From an uncultured Prevotella sp. (GTDB lineage: Bacteria > Bacteroidota > Bacteroidia > Bacteroidales > Bacteroidaceae): a stretch of 37,417 nucleotides of DNA. Positions within the stretch are counted from its first letter, which is position 1. Each line of letters begins with the position of its first letter. Both the position numbers and the translations under genes were made by a program. The stretch lies in NCBI GenBank assembly GCA_946184025.1, contig CAMHEA010000003.1, positions 1 to 37,417 of the forward strand, in the 5' to 3' direction. Below, piece by piece: positions 18,748 through 28,471 of this stretch. The notes under the pieces were generated by a model that made no database searches, was not told the DNA's origin, and saw only the letters and a program-made list of their open reading frames with translations.

Positions 18748-20589
18748 CTATTCTTCTATACCGCTAAGTAACTTGAATGCTGCATATTCTTTGATTTTCT
18801 TTAAAAAATCCGTTTCACTTAGAGTCGAATAGTCCGTTTCCATATATGCTTCAGCACACCATTCGTCTTCTGCCGTGACTTCATGCCTGACAGAGAGCCC
18901 CTCAATTTCATCCTCCGCTTGATAAGCAGACACCCATTTCTTATGAATGGTGTTTTTAAAAAGACCATGTGCATCAATTCTTCCTTGGTGCTTTCGCTTT
19001 TCAAAGCCATCATCTTTAAAATATCCGAACCATGTCTTTCTTCCTTTGTTTGGCTTGTTGGCCTCCCATACCATGATGCATGTTACTACCCCTACAGGAT
19101 AGAAAAGATCATCAGGCATTGACAAGACGGCCTTTAAGTGATGTTTTTCTAATAAGTCTTGTTTTACGACATGTAATTCTTTCTCATCTTTGATGGCGCA
19201 GCTCATCTGTACAATGGCGACAACGCGTCCATTTTGTGGTGCAACAACTTCTAACGCGTGTTGTATAAAGCGCATTTGTTCTGCAGTGCCTACATCGTAT
19301 GGAGGATTAAGGAAAGATACCGTTGGCTTATGATTATGCAAAACCTCTTCCTTGGTTTGGAAACAGTCTCCGCAATAAATATTGCTTTTGCCGTCACCTC
19401 TCAGCATCATGTTGGAACAAGCATAGGTATACATGCTCGGTCTCATTTCAACCCCTATTAGTTGTTGGGTACGAATACTTTTGAATCTTTCTGAATTATG
19501 TCCTGCTTTCCTGAACATTCTTTTCATACCAGCAACTAAAAACCCCGCAGTTCCACAACAAGGGTCATAGAGGACATCATATTCATTTAGTCCTGCTAAA
19601 TCGCAAAAGAGGTCTGTTATATGAAAGGGAGTAAGCACTAATCCTTGCTTTTGTTCACTACCTGCATATCGGATGAATTCCGTGTAGAATCGTCCTAAAA
19701 CGTCGTATCCGGAATGCTCCATGGTTGTTAACGGATAGACATTTTTATGTAGATAGTCAATCATTTCTTTTAGAACTTCTAATGTGGAAAATTCCTTTTT
19801 ATTCTTTTTGTTCTTTATCCGTGTTTGAGTAAATAGCGGGTCATTTTGAATCTTTCGCAGTTCTCCTAACATGGCATCCTTATTTCGGACACTATTGGTT
19901 GTTAGTGTCACCTCTATGGCTGCCATCATTTGCTGGCTTAAAAGCTTAATGGTTGGAGATACCTTATAACTGAGTCTGAATCCTTCGTCAATTAGCGAAA
20001 GCAGGATTGCACTGACCATGGTATTGCGCATGGTCTCGGAAATGGAATAATTGTTGTATTCCTCGTTCAATTCAATTGCCTTTTTGACAATGTCTATATT
20101 CCTTAAATTTTCTGCAAATTGTTCATTTTGGAATAAATGCAGATAAGCATTAATCGAAAGTAATTTCTGATCTGCCAATTCTGTTGGAGATGATATACCT
20201 TTTTTCCATAAAAAGTGAGAAACTCGCAACTCTTCAATACGTTCACCACTGACAGCAATAGCTAAAACATCAAAATCTGAGCATAGGGTTTTTGCATAGT
20301 GGAGAATACCGTCAACAGCAAAGTCTTTTGGATTATCTCTGTTAGGACTTTCATGTTGAACAGGTAAGGCTTTACATTCAATGATTATCAAATATCGGCT
20401 GTCTGTCGGGAATGTGATGATGAAGTCTGGAGCTCCCTTCCCCTTTTTCCCCGTTTTAGAAGCTCCGTTTAAGAGCAAAGAGATTTTCCGTGTGGATGTT
20501 CTTTGCTCTTCTTGCTTGATAGATTTGTAGAGGGCGTCATTTCTAAAATGCTCTCTTACTAAAGCTTCTGTCAGTCTTTCATTTGCCAT
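18748..20589 (-). CDS. fused restriction nuclease / N6-adenine methyltransferase, BcgI-A-like
   Basis: N-terminal PD-(D/E)xK-like APDFIITFPTDSRYLIIIECKA; methylase motifs YDPCCGTAGFLVAGM and NPPYDVG; start set at MANERLTEALV (20589). Confidence 0.82.
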   Translation of the reverse strand: MANERLTEALVREHFRNDALYKSIKQEEQRTSTRKISLLLNGASKTGKKGKGAPDFIITFPTDSRYLIIIECKALPVQHESPNRDNPKDFAVDGILHYAKTLCSDFDVLAIAVSGERIEELRVSHFLWKKGISSPTELADQKLLSINAYLHLFQNEQFAENLRNIDIVKKAIELNEEYNNYSISETMRNTMVSAILLSLIDEGFRLSYKVSPTIKLLSQQMMAAIEVTLTTNSVRNKDAMLGELRKIQNDPLFTQTRIKNKKNKKEFSTLEVLKEMIDYLHKNVYPLTTMEHSGYDVLGRFYTEFIRYAGSEQKQGLVLTPFHITDLFCDLAGLNEYDVLYDPCCGTAGFLVAGMKRMFRKAGHNSERFKSIRTQQLIGVEMRPSMYTYACSNMMLRGDGKSNIYCGDCFQTKEEVLHNHKPTVSFLNPPYDVGTAEQMRFIQHALEVVAPQNGRVVAIVQMSCAIKDEKELHVVKQDLLEKHHLKAVLSMPDDLFYPVGVVTCIMVWEANKPNKGRKTWFGYFKDDGFEKRKHQGRIDAHGLFKNTIHKKWVSAYQAEDEIEGLSVRHEVTAEDEWCAEAYMETDYSTLSETDFLKKIKEYAAFKLLSGIEE

Positions 20590-20656
20590 GTTTGATATCT
20601 TTTTTGCAAAAATAAGAAAAAAGCGGGATATTCTGAAAAGTCCGAAGGAAAGTTTT

Positions 20657-21691
20657 TTATCCGAAGATGTCGGGCTCCATGATGTTGCCGCCATAGGGAT
20701 TGCGCCCCAAGTGGTCGTAGGCGAGTTTGGTGGCCATGCGTCCACGGGAGGTTCGTTTGATGAATCCCTCCATGATGAGGAACGGTTCGTAGACCTCCTC
20801 CACGGTTCCGCTGTCTTCACCGATGGCAGTGGCGATGGTACTCACACCCACTGGCCCACCCCGGAACTTGTCGATGATGGTCAGGAGAATCTTGTTGTCA
20901 ATCTCGTCGAGCCCGTAGCGGTCTATGTTGAGGCTCTGCAGTGCGATGCGTGCAATGTCGAGGTCAATGCGGCCGCTTCCCTTCACTTGTGCAAAGTCGC
21001 GGACACGCCGCAACAGGGCGTTGGCGATACGCGGCGTACCGCGTGAACGACGCGAAATCTCGTTGGCCGCGTCGTCGTCGATGGGTACCCGTAAGATGGA
21101 GGCAGACCGCCGGATGATGCGTGCCAGTGTCTCCGGGTCGTAGTATTCCAGATGCAGGTTGATGCCGAAGCGTGCCCGCAGGGGAGCCGTGAGCAGACCG
21201 CTGCGCGTGGTGGCTCCCACCAGCGTGAACGGGTTCAGGTCTATCTGTATGGAGCGTGCCGACGGACCTTTGTCAATCATAATGTCAATGCGATAGTCTT
21301 CCATGGCGGAGTACAGGTATTCCTCCACGACAGGCGAGAGACGGTGTATCTCGTCGATGAATAACACGTCGTTGGGTTCCAGCGAGGTCAGGATTCCGGC
21401 CAGGTCGCCCGGTTTGTCAAGCACCGGACCGCTGGTGATCTTGAATCCCACGCCCAGTTCTGAGGCGATGATGTTCGAGAGCGTCGTCTTTCCCAGTCCT
21501 GGCGGGCCATGGAGAAGCGTGTGGTCGAGCGGTTCTCCGCGATATTTGGCGGCTTCTACGAATACTTCGAGGTTCTCCACCACCTTCTGCTGTCCGCTGA
21601 AGTCGGAGAACCGAAGCGGACGGAGGGCGTTTTCGAAGTCTTTCTCGGCATTCGAGAGCCGTTCCTGTCTGATGTCGAAGTCGTCTTGCAT
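20657..21691 (-). CDS. ruvB: Holliday junction branch-migration helicase RuvB
   Basis: [62 protein letters not shown]; start [12 protein letters not shown]. Confidence 0.95.
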   Translation of the reverse strand: MQDDFDIRQERLSNAEKDFENALRPLRFSDFSGQQKVVENLEVFVEAAKYRGEPLDHTLLHGPPGLGKTTLSNIIASELGVGFKITSGPVLDKPGDLAGILTSLEPNDVLFIDEIHRLSPVVEEYLYSAMEDYRIDIMIDKGPSARSIQIDLNPFTLVGATTRSGLLTAPLRARFGINLHLEYYDPETLARIIRRSASILRVPIDDDAANEISRRSRGTPRIANALLRRVRDFAQVKGSGRIDLDIARIALQSLNIDRYGLDEIDNKILLTIIDKFRGGPVGVSTIATAIGEDSGTVEEVYEPFLIMEGFIKRTSRGRMATKLAYDHLGRNPYGGNIMEPDIFG

Positions 21692-21881
21692 CTTTTCTTG
21701 TTCTTTTGCTGTGCCTTGTCGCAGGAACATCAAGAGTGTTGCGTTCCCTGCGAGCCTTTTCTTACAAGTTGCAAATATAAGCATTTATTCTGGATTGCTG
21801 GTAAAAATATGCATCAAAAAGTCGGCTCTTTCAGAAGAAATGCCTATATTTGCAACAAATAACGAGATACGAGAATCGACT

Positions 21882-24374
21882 ATGAAACTGAAAACCTTGA
21901 CACTACTGTTGCTTTGTACCACTGCAGCGTGGGCGCAAAGACAAGAAATCAATCTGAAAGACTGGAAGTTTTCTCACGACGGAAAAAGCTGGGAACAGGT
22001 ACAGATTCCGCACGACTGGGCTATTGCCGGTCCCTTTGACAAAAAGTGGGACTTGCAACGGGTGGCCATTGAGCAGAATGGCGAGACCGAAGCCACCGAG
22101 AAGAGTGGCCGTTCGGGTGCCTTGCCGTGGATAGGCGAAGGCTTCTACGAGACCGATGTGGTGGTTCCCGGTGGCTTCAGCCATGCCGAACTGGTGTTCG
22201 ACGGAGCCATGTCGGAGCCGGAGGTGACGGTCAACGGGCATGTGGCCGGCGGCTGGAAGTATGGCTACAACGCCTTTCGGGTGGATGTGTCGCCTTGGCT
22301 GAAGAAGAGCCCGATGCGCATCCGCGTACACTTGAAGAACGTGGAGGAGAGTTCGCGTTGGTATCCGGGTGCAGGTCTCTACCGTCCGGTAAAGCTGGTG
22401 CTCGCAGGAGCCAACAAGCACAAGGCACGCCTTGACGAATGGGGCACCTTTGTGCGGACGACGCAACTTGGCGAAGGCCGTGCCGAGCTGGAGATGGATG
22501 CCAAGGTCGACGGGTTCAAGGCCGGTCGCAACGTGAAGGTGCTCTTCAACCTGCTCGACAGTGACGGAAATCCCATCAAATACACCACGGCAGCCATTGC
22601 CGCCGACGGCACCAGCCATGCCAAGCTCACCCTCTCGGCTCCCAAAGACGTGGAGCGCATCCATGCCTGGACACCGGAGACTCCCTATCTGTATCAGGTG
22701 GAAGTCATGCTCTATGAAGAGAATGCAGGCAGTGAAGGCTCCCTGCATCATGTGACGATTTTCGACAAGGTTTCCCTGTGCACGGGATTGCGTCTGGTCA
22801 GTGTCTCTGCCGACCGCGGTTTCGTGCTCAACGGCCAGTCGCGCAAACTTCAGGGCGTATGTCTCCATCACGACCTGGGACCCTTGGGGGCTGCCGTCAA
22901 CAAGAGTGCGCTCATCCGCCAGATACGCATTCTCAAGGAGATGGGGTGCGATGCCATCCGTACGGCTCACAACATGCCGTCGACCTGGCAGATGGAAGTG
23001 TGCGACTCGATGGGCATGATGGTTATGGCTGAGAGTTTCGACATGTGGATTTATCCTAAGTGCAAGAACGGCTACGTACGCTTCTTCAGCGAGTGGGCCG
23101 ACAAGGACATCACCAACCTCGTGCTCAACCACCGCAACCATCCTTCCATTGTCATGTGGAGCATTGGCAATGAGATTCCGGAGCAGTGGAGCGAGGAGGG
23201 TGTTCAGATTGCCGCCCACTTGCAGGAACTCATTCACCGCCTTGATCCCACACGTCCGGTGACACAGGGCATGGACCGCCCCGACGATGCCTTGAAGTCC
23301 GGATTTGCACAAGTCATGGACGTGCCGGGATTCAACTACCGCGTACATAAGTACGACAGCAACATCCGCCAGTTGCCCAAGGGATTCCTCTTGGGTTCCG
23401 AGACGGCTTCCACGGTCAGCTCCCGAGGGGTCTACAAGTTCCCGGCCGTAGTCACCAACCAAGGAGTCTATCCCGACGGACAGTGTTCCAGCTACGATGT
23501 TGAGTATTGTTCGTGGAGCAATCTGCCTGACGACGATTTCCTGATGCAGGACGACCGTCCTTGGACCATTGGACAGTTTGTCTGGACTGGCTTTGACTAT
23601 CTCGGCGAACCGTCTCCCTATGACGAGTACTGGCCTTCGCGCAGCAGCTATTTCGGCATCTGCGACCTTGCCGGACTGCCCAAGGACCGTTACTACCTCT
23701 ATCGTTCGCAGTGGAACAAGAACAGCCACACCCTTCACATCCTGCCCCACTGGACATGGCCGGGGCGGGAAGGAGAGGTCACCCCAGTCTATGTCTATAC
23801 CGACTATCCCGAAGCGGAGCTCTTTGTCAACGGAAAGAGTCAGGGCAGGCGGTGGAAACACCCGTCGGCCAACGTCATTATATGCAACCCTGATGCCAAA
23901 GGCAGCAACGAGGAACTCCTCGACCGCTACCGCCTGCGTTGGAATGATGTGACGTATGAGCCTGGGGAAATCAGGGTCGTGGCCTACAACGCCGACGGCA
24001 CACAGGCGGCTGAGAAAACCGTGCGCACCGCCGGCAGTCCGGCCCATCTCAATCTTCAGCCCGACAAGCGAGCCTTGCAGGCCAACGGCGACGACCTTGT
24101 GTTCGTAACCATCGACATGCAGGATGCCGGCGGCACCCTTTGCCCTGACTGCGACGATGAACTGACCTTTGAAGTGTCGGGAGCGGGCTCCTTCCGCGGT
24201 GTATGCAACGGCGATGCCACGTCGCTTGAGCCTTTCACCCAGCCGCAGATGCGCCTCTTCCATGGACGGCTCGTCGTTGTCCTGCAAGCCGGCAAGCAGC
24301 CAGGCACGCTTCTGCTGACCGTGAGAGATGCCCAACGCCAGCTGGAAGAGCGACTCGACATCAGTGTGCGATAA
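21882..24374 (+). CDS. glycoside hydrolase family 2 protein (beta-galactosidase-like), secreted
   Basis: Signal peptide MKLKTLTLLLLCTTAAWAQ; GH2 sandwich IPHDWAIAGPF; acid/base region VMWSIGNEIPEQW; the 21303 ORF start is over-extended. Confidence 0.9.
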   Translation: MKLKTLTLLLLCTTAAWAQRQEINLKDWKFSHDGKSWEQVQIPHDWAIAGPFDKKWDLQRVAIEQNGETEATEKSGRSGALPWIGEGFYETDVVVPGGFSHAELVFDGAMSEPEVTVNGHVAGGWKYGYNAFRVDVSPWLKKSPMRIRVHLKNVEESSRWYPGAGLYRPVKLVLAGANKHKARLDEWGTFVRTTQLGEGRAELEMDAKVDGFKAGRNVKVLFNLLDSDGNPIKYTTAAIAADGTSHAKLTLSAPKDVERIHAWTPETPYLYQVEVMLYEENAGSEGSLHHVTIFDKVSLCTGLRLVSVSADRGFVLNGQSRKLQGVCLHHDLGPLGAAVNKSALIRQIRILKEMGCDAIRTAHNMPSTWQMEVCDSMGMMVMAESFDMWIYPKCKNGYVRFFSEWADKDITNLVLNHRNHPSIVMWSIGNEIPEQWSEEGVQIAAHLQELIHRLDPTRPVTQGMDRPDDALKSGFAQVMDVPGFNYRVHKYDSNIRQLPKGFLLGSETASTVSSRGVYKFPAVVTNQGVYPDGQCSSYDVEYCSWSNLPDDDFLMQDDRPWTIGQFVWTGFDYLGEPSPYDEYWPSRSSYFGICDLAGLPKDRYYLYRSQWNKNSHTLHILPHWTWPGREGEVTPVYVYTDYPEAELFVNGKSQGRRWKHPSANVIICNPDAKGSNEELLDRYRLRWNDVTYEPGEIRVVAYNADGTQAAEKTVRTAGSPAHLNLQPDKRALQANGDDLVFVTIDMQDAGGTLCPDCDDELTFEVSGAGSFRGVCNGDATSLEPFTQPQMRLFHGRLVVVLQAGKQPGTLLLTVRDAQRQLEERLDISVR

Positions 24375-24474
24375 GGAAGAAGGCCTTTAGGACAAGGTGG
24401 CGGGATGATGCCGTGAATTGAGTAGGTGCGTCGTATCGGTTATAGACAGAAGTCGGTGAAAGTTCGGATCAAAA

Positions 24475-24513
24475 GTAAAACAGGGTATATTGCATGGTAA
24501 TATACCCTGCTTT
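24475..24513. terminator. hairpin 1 of twin: (T)AAAaCAGGGTATATT-gcatggt-AATATACCCTGcTTT
   Basis: Direct reading of inverted repeat, convergent intergenic. Confidence 0.8.
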
Positions 24514-24519
24514 ATCGTA

Positions 24520-24558
24520 TAAAAGAGCCTATATTACTTTTCAATATAGGCTCTTTTA
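24520..24558. terminator. hairpin 2 of twin: TAAAAGAGCCTATATT-acttttc-AATATAGGCTCTTTTA
   Basis: Perfect 16-bp inverted repeat. Confidence 0.85.
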
Positions 24559-24697
24559 CTTTTTCAGGAATCTATGGACGCGCGTCTTCAATCCCAATTT
24601 GGTTTGTGAGTTGCCTGCTTTTCGAGGAAGCGTGCTTCCTGATAGGGAGTGAACCTGCATGTCCGACCACAGGCAATAGGGAAAAATCTGCCCACTC

Positions 24698-25600
24698 TCA
24701 GCAACATGCGTCGTGGCAGTGGCTGCCTTCCAGCTCCGTTTCCAGCGTGGCATGGGCGATGCCTAAGTCTTTGAGCCGATGCTTCAGGTCGTGCTTCACC
24801 TCCTCGAAATGGTCGGGATGATTCACGACGATGTGCGCCGTGAGGGCGTTGTCGGTCGTACTGATGGCCCAGACGTGTATATGGTGTACGTCGCTGACGT
24901 GAGGATGGTTCTTCAGCGTCGCTTCCACATGGTCCAGGGTGAGGCCTTCGGGCATGCCGTCGAGCGACAGGCGCAGGCTGTCGGAGAGCAGGTTCCAGGT
25001 GGAGACGAGGATGACGGCGGCGATGAGGAGGCTCACCACGGGGTCTATGACGGTCCAGCCGGTCAGTGCAATGACGATGCCGGAGATGACAACGCCGACG
25101 GAAACGAGGGTGTCGGCGGCCATGTGGAGGAAGGCTCCGCGCACGTTCAGGTCGTTTTTCTGTCCCTTCATCAGCAGCAGGGCGGTGGCTCCGTTGATGA
25201 GGATGCCTACACCTGCCGTCCAGGAGATGGCGACTCCGTTGAGTGGTGAGGGCTCGCGGAACTTGTGGATGCTTTCGATGATGATGGCTCCGACGGCCAC
25301 CAGCAGGATGATGGCGTTGAGGAGCGAGATGAGTACGGTGGATTTCTTATAGCCGTAGGTGTAGTGGGCGTTGGGATGTACCTTGGCCAGTTGGAAGGCG
25401 ACCAGTACCAGCACGAGCGAGAATACGTCGCTGAGGTTGTGGCCGGCATCGGAGAGCAGCGACAGCGACCCTTCGAGGAGTCCGATGGTTGCCTCCACGC
25501 CTACGAACAGGAGGTTCAGCGTGATGGAAAGGATGAAGATGCCGTTGAGCGAGGTCATCTTCGGGGTGTGATGGTGGTGATGATGGTGTTCGTGTGCCAT
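24698..25600 (-). CDS. cation diffusion facilitator (CDF) family transporter
   Basis: His-rich N-terminus MAHEHHHHHHH, GLLEGSLSLLSDAGHNLSDVFSL, HVWAISTTDNALTAHIVV. Confidence 0.93.
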   Translation of the reverse strand: MAHEHHHHHHHTPKMTSLNGIFILSITLNLLFVGVEATIGLLEGSLSLLSDAGHNLSDVFSLVLVLVAFQLAKVHPNAHYTYGYKKSTVLISLLNAIILLVAVGAIIIESIHKFREPSPLNGVAISWTAGVGILINGATALLLMKGQKNDLNVRGAFLHMAADTLVSVGVVISGIVIALTGWTVIDPVVSLLIAAVILVSTWNLLSDSLRLSLDGMPEGLTLDHVEATLKNHPHVSDVHHIHVWAISTTDNALTAHIVVNHPDHFEEVKHDLKHRLKDLGIAHATLETELEGSHCHDACC

Positions 25601-25646
25601 AATGTTATCTTTTTCTGTTGTTTCTGGGTGCAAAGGTAGGAAAAAG

Positions 25647-25706
25647 AACATGCAACCGGATTGCAAAAGCCGTTTCCATGGACTTTTTGCAATTCGGTTG
25701 CATGTT
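25647..25706. promoter_or_regulatory. 22-bp inverted repeat, each arm carrying a TGCAA-N5-TTGCA dyad; candidate metalloregulator operator and/or terminator
   Basis: AACATGCAACCGGATTGCAAAA (25647-25668) / TTTTGCAATTCGGTTGCATGTT (25685-25706), one mismatch; adjacent TACCTTTG -7 box toward the CDF gene. Confidence 0.6.
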
Positions 25707-25732
25707 TGTCGGAGGGGTGTCGGGGACGCGTG

Positions 25733-26152
25733 TCAGCGTTTTCTGCAATCGGGACAGATGCCCTTGAGGATGTAATTGGCACCGTAGACATGGTATCCAT
25801 CGGGTAGCGGCACCTCAGGCACAGGGATTCCGTCAAGGCAGAAGGTGCGTTGGCACTGTTCGCAGTAGAAGTGCACATGTTGGTCGTCGTCTACGTCGGC
25901 GTGGTGGCTGTGGCAGAGTTCGTACCTCACGGTGTAGCTGCTGTCTTCCAGCACATGTACGAGGTGGTGCTCGCGGAAGAGGGAGAGTGCACGGGAGATG
26001 CCTGATTTGTCAACAGTCTGTATTTTTTGCTCCAGTTCGGTCAGGGCGAGTGGCCGACGGGCAGCAGCCAAGGCTTTGACCACGACGATTCGGTTGGCCG
26101 TGGGTCTGATGTCGTGCTGTTCCAGCAGGGCTACGCAATCTTGTTCGTTCAT
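25733..26152 (-). CDS. Fur-family transcriptional regulator (Fur/Zur-like)
   Basis: RPTANRIVVVKALAA, HHADVDDDQHVHFYCEQCQRTFCLD, CPDC Zn ligands. Confidence 0.9.
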   Translation of the reverse strand: MNEQDCVALLEQHDIRPTANRIVVVKALAAARRPLALTELEQKIQTVDKSGISRALSLFREHHLVHVLEDSSYTVRYELCHSHHADVDDDQHVHFYCEQCQRTFCLDGIPVPEVPLPDGYHVYGANYILKGICPDCRKR

Positions 26153-26219
26153 GATTTCAGGGGTGGTGCTTTATGGATGGAGGTGGAGATGCTCAGAAGT
26201 GGACAGTTGGTGGCGGATG

Positions 26220-27215
26220 TCATGCCTTCAGCCGTTCCCTGCACTGTTCGAGGATGGCGGTCAGTTCGTCTACAGTCTCGGCACGGAGCATGGCGATGCG
26301 CGTCTGGCGGAAGTCAGGGATGCCTTTGAATACGGGCGTTGAGGCCAGATGGCGACGTGTGTGGATGATGCCGCGACGCTCGTCGATGCGCTCTACATTG
26401 ATGCGCAGCAGTTCTTCGAGCACGTCTATCTTCTCGTCAAGGGTCAGCGAGGGGGCATACTGGGGTTGTCCGGCATCGTCGCAGGCCACGGGCTGCAGTT
26501 CCCTGAAGATCCACGGGGCTCCGAAGGTGGCGCGTCCCACCATCACGGCATCCACGCCATAGTCGTTGAAAGCCCGCTGCACGTCGTCGGGTGTCTTGAT
26601 GTCACCGTTGCCGATGACGGGGATGTGGATGCGCGGATTGCGTTTCACCTCGCCGATGAGTGTCCAGTCGGCTTCACCGGTGTACATCTGCGAGCGGGTA
26701 CGCCCGTGGATGGTCAATGCCTGAATGCCACAGTCTTGCAACTGTTCGGCCAAGGTGGTGATGATGAGGTTGTTGCAGTCCCAGCCCAGGCGCGTCTTCA
26801 CGGTCACGGGCGTATGGACGGCCTTCACCACTTCGTTGGTTATCTGTAGCATCAGCGGCAGGTTGCGCAGCATACCGGCTCCGGCACCCTTGCCGGCAAC
26901 CTTCTTCACCGGACAGCCGAAGTTCAGGTCGATCACGTCAGGGCCGGCTTGCTCCACGATGCGAGCCGCTTCGACCATCGCGTCGAGGTCGCGTCCGTAG
27001 ATTTGTATGCCCACAGGCCGCTCGTCGTCGCTGATTGTCAGCTTGTCGACGGTGCTTTTTACATCGCGTACCAAGGCTTCGGCCGACACGAACTCCGTGT
27101 AGACCATGGCTGCGCCGAAGCGTTTGCACAGCCGTCGGAACCCGATGTCGGTCACGTCTTCCATCGGTGCGAGGAACAAGGGATGCTCGCCAAAGTCTGT
27201 CTTTCCTATTTTCAT
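26220..27215 (-). CDS. tRNA-dihydrouridine synthase (DusB-like)
   Basis: LAPMEDVTDIGFRRLCKRFGA, DLNFGCPVKKVAGKGAGAGML, TIHGRTRSQMYTGEADW, GNGDI; start MKIGKTDFG at 27215. Confidence 0.93.
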   Translation of the reverse strand: MKIGKTDFGEHPLFLAPMEDVTDIGFRRLCKRFGAAMVYTEFVSAEALVRDVKSTVDKLTISDDERPVGIQIYGRDLDAMVEAARIVEQAGPDVIDLNFGCPVKKVAGKGAGAGMLRNLPLMLQITNEVVKAVHTPVTVKTRLGWDCNNLIITTLAEQLQDCGIQALTIHGRTRSQMYTGEADWTLIGEVKRNPRIHIPVIGNGDIKTPDDVQRAFNDYGVDAVMVGRATFGAPWIFRELQPVACDDAGQPQYAPSLTLDEKIDVLEELLRINVERIDERRGIIHTRRHLASTPVFKGIPDFRQTRIAMLRAETVDELTAILEQCRERLKA

Positions 27216-27317
27216 CGGTGCAAAAGTAGTGCTTTTCTGCGTTTCTGCAAAGGATTTGCGAGGCGAAAGCAACCTGAAACGCTGAAAAATCATCTTTTCC
27301 TCACCTTTCGGCTGGGG

Positions 27318-28445
27318 TCATTCCAGCAGATGGTATGCGCCTCCGGCCAACGTCTTGACGATGCCTTTCATCTCCATCTCAAAGAGCAGGGCCGTGAGAC
27401 GGGCGATGGGGAGTCCTGACTGGGCGGAAAGCATGTTGACCTGAAGGTCGTTGTGCTTGTGCAGGACATCGGCTATAGTCTGTTCGTCGGCCGAAAGGGT
27501 GGGGAAGAGGTTGCGCTCGATGCCTTTCTGACGAGCATCGGACAGGCGGAGGTCGTCGTCCCATCCCATGGCGGTGACGAAATCGCCGGCCGAAGTGATG
27601 AGGGCGGCCTCATTGTTGCGTATCAGTTGGTTGCAGCCTTCCGACTGTGGCCAGTTCACCGCACCTGGAAAGGCGAACACCTCACGGTCGTAGCTGCGCG
27701 AGATGCCTGCGGTGATAAGGCTTCCGCCCTTGATACCCGATTCAACGACGATGCAGGCATCGCTCATGCCGGCCACGATGCGGTTACGCTGTACAAAATT
27801 GCGCTTGTCGGGGCGTGTCTGCGTCATGAATTCCGTAAGCAATCCGCCCTGCGAAACCATCTTGCCGGCGGTTTCGCGGTGCATCGACGGATAGAGGGAG
27901 TCCTGTCCGTGAGCCAGCACGGCAACCGTGTCGAAGCCGTGGGCGAGTGCCTGCCGGTGAGCGGTGATGTCGATGCCATAGGCCAGTCCGCTGATAATGA
28001 GTACGTCGGGACACAGTCTTTGCAGGTCGGAGCAGAAGCGTCGGACAAGGTCTTGGCCGTAGGTGGTGCACTGGCGGGTTCCCACCATGCACACGGCGTG
28101 GCGCGGATTGAGGTCGGCACAGCCTCGGTAATAGACCACAAGCGGCGCATCGTCGCACTGTAACAGCCGTTGCGGATAGCGTGGGTTGCTCATGCAGAGG
28201 GTTTCTATGCCGTGGGCGGCATTATATTTCAGTTCCTCTTCTGCGCGTTTCATGGCCTCTTCCGTGTCTTTCAAAGTCGATACGAGCAAGGGCGAGGCTT
28301 CGGGCATCACGTCGCGGATGTCGTTCCGATGTTCCATAACGGCCGTGGCAGAGCCCAGTCGGCGATAGAGTTGCAGCAGGTTGGCCAGGTTGATGCCGCT
28401 GACACGCGTCAGTGCAACTGCGTAGAAGGTTTCTAAAGTATCCAT
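27318..28445 (-). CDS. dprA: DNA-processing protein DprA
   Basis: VGTRQCTTYGQDLVRRF, SGLAYGIDITAHRQAL, FVQRNRIVAGMSDACIVVESGIKGGSLITAG. Confidence 0.93.
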   Translation of the reverse strand: MDTLETFYAVALTRVSGINLANLLQLYRRLGSATAVMEHRNDIRDVMPEASPLLVSTLKDTEEAMKRAEEELKYNAAHGIETLCMSNPRYPQRLLQCDDAPLVVYYRGCADLNPRHAVCMVGTRQCTTYGQDLVRRFCSDLQRLCPDVLIISGLAYGIDITAHRQALAHGFDTVAVLAHGQDSLYPSMHRETAGKMVSQGGLLTEFMTQTRPDKRNFVQRNRIVAGMSDACIVVESGIKGGSLITAGISRSYDREVFAFPGAVNWPQSEGCNQLIRNNEAALITSAGDFVTAMGWDDDLRLSDARQKGIERNLFPTLSADEQTIADVLHKHNDLQVNMLSAQSGLPIARLTALLFEMEMKGIVKTLAGGAYHLLE

Positions 28446-28471
28446 GAATTCCTGTTTTTACGATATGTGTG

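Noticed and set aside
20590-20820. N-terminal 77-aa extension of the R-M ORF
   Set aside because: Overlaps the 3' end of ruvB in antisense frame-like sequence; methylase family begins at MANERLTEALV and a promoter-like TATTTTTG lies within the extension.
21303-21881. N-terminal extension of the GH2 ORF
   Set aside because: Antisense to ruvB; a clear signal peptide starts at 21882.
21903-24335. 810-aa minus-strand ORF
   Set aside because: Fully antisense to the clear GH2 gene; a by-product of codon bias in a GC-richer gene.
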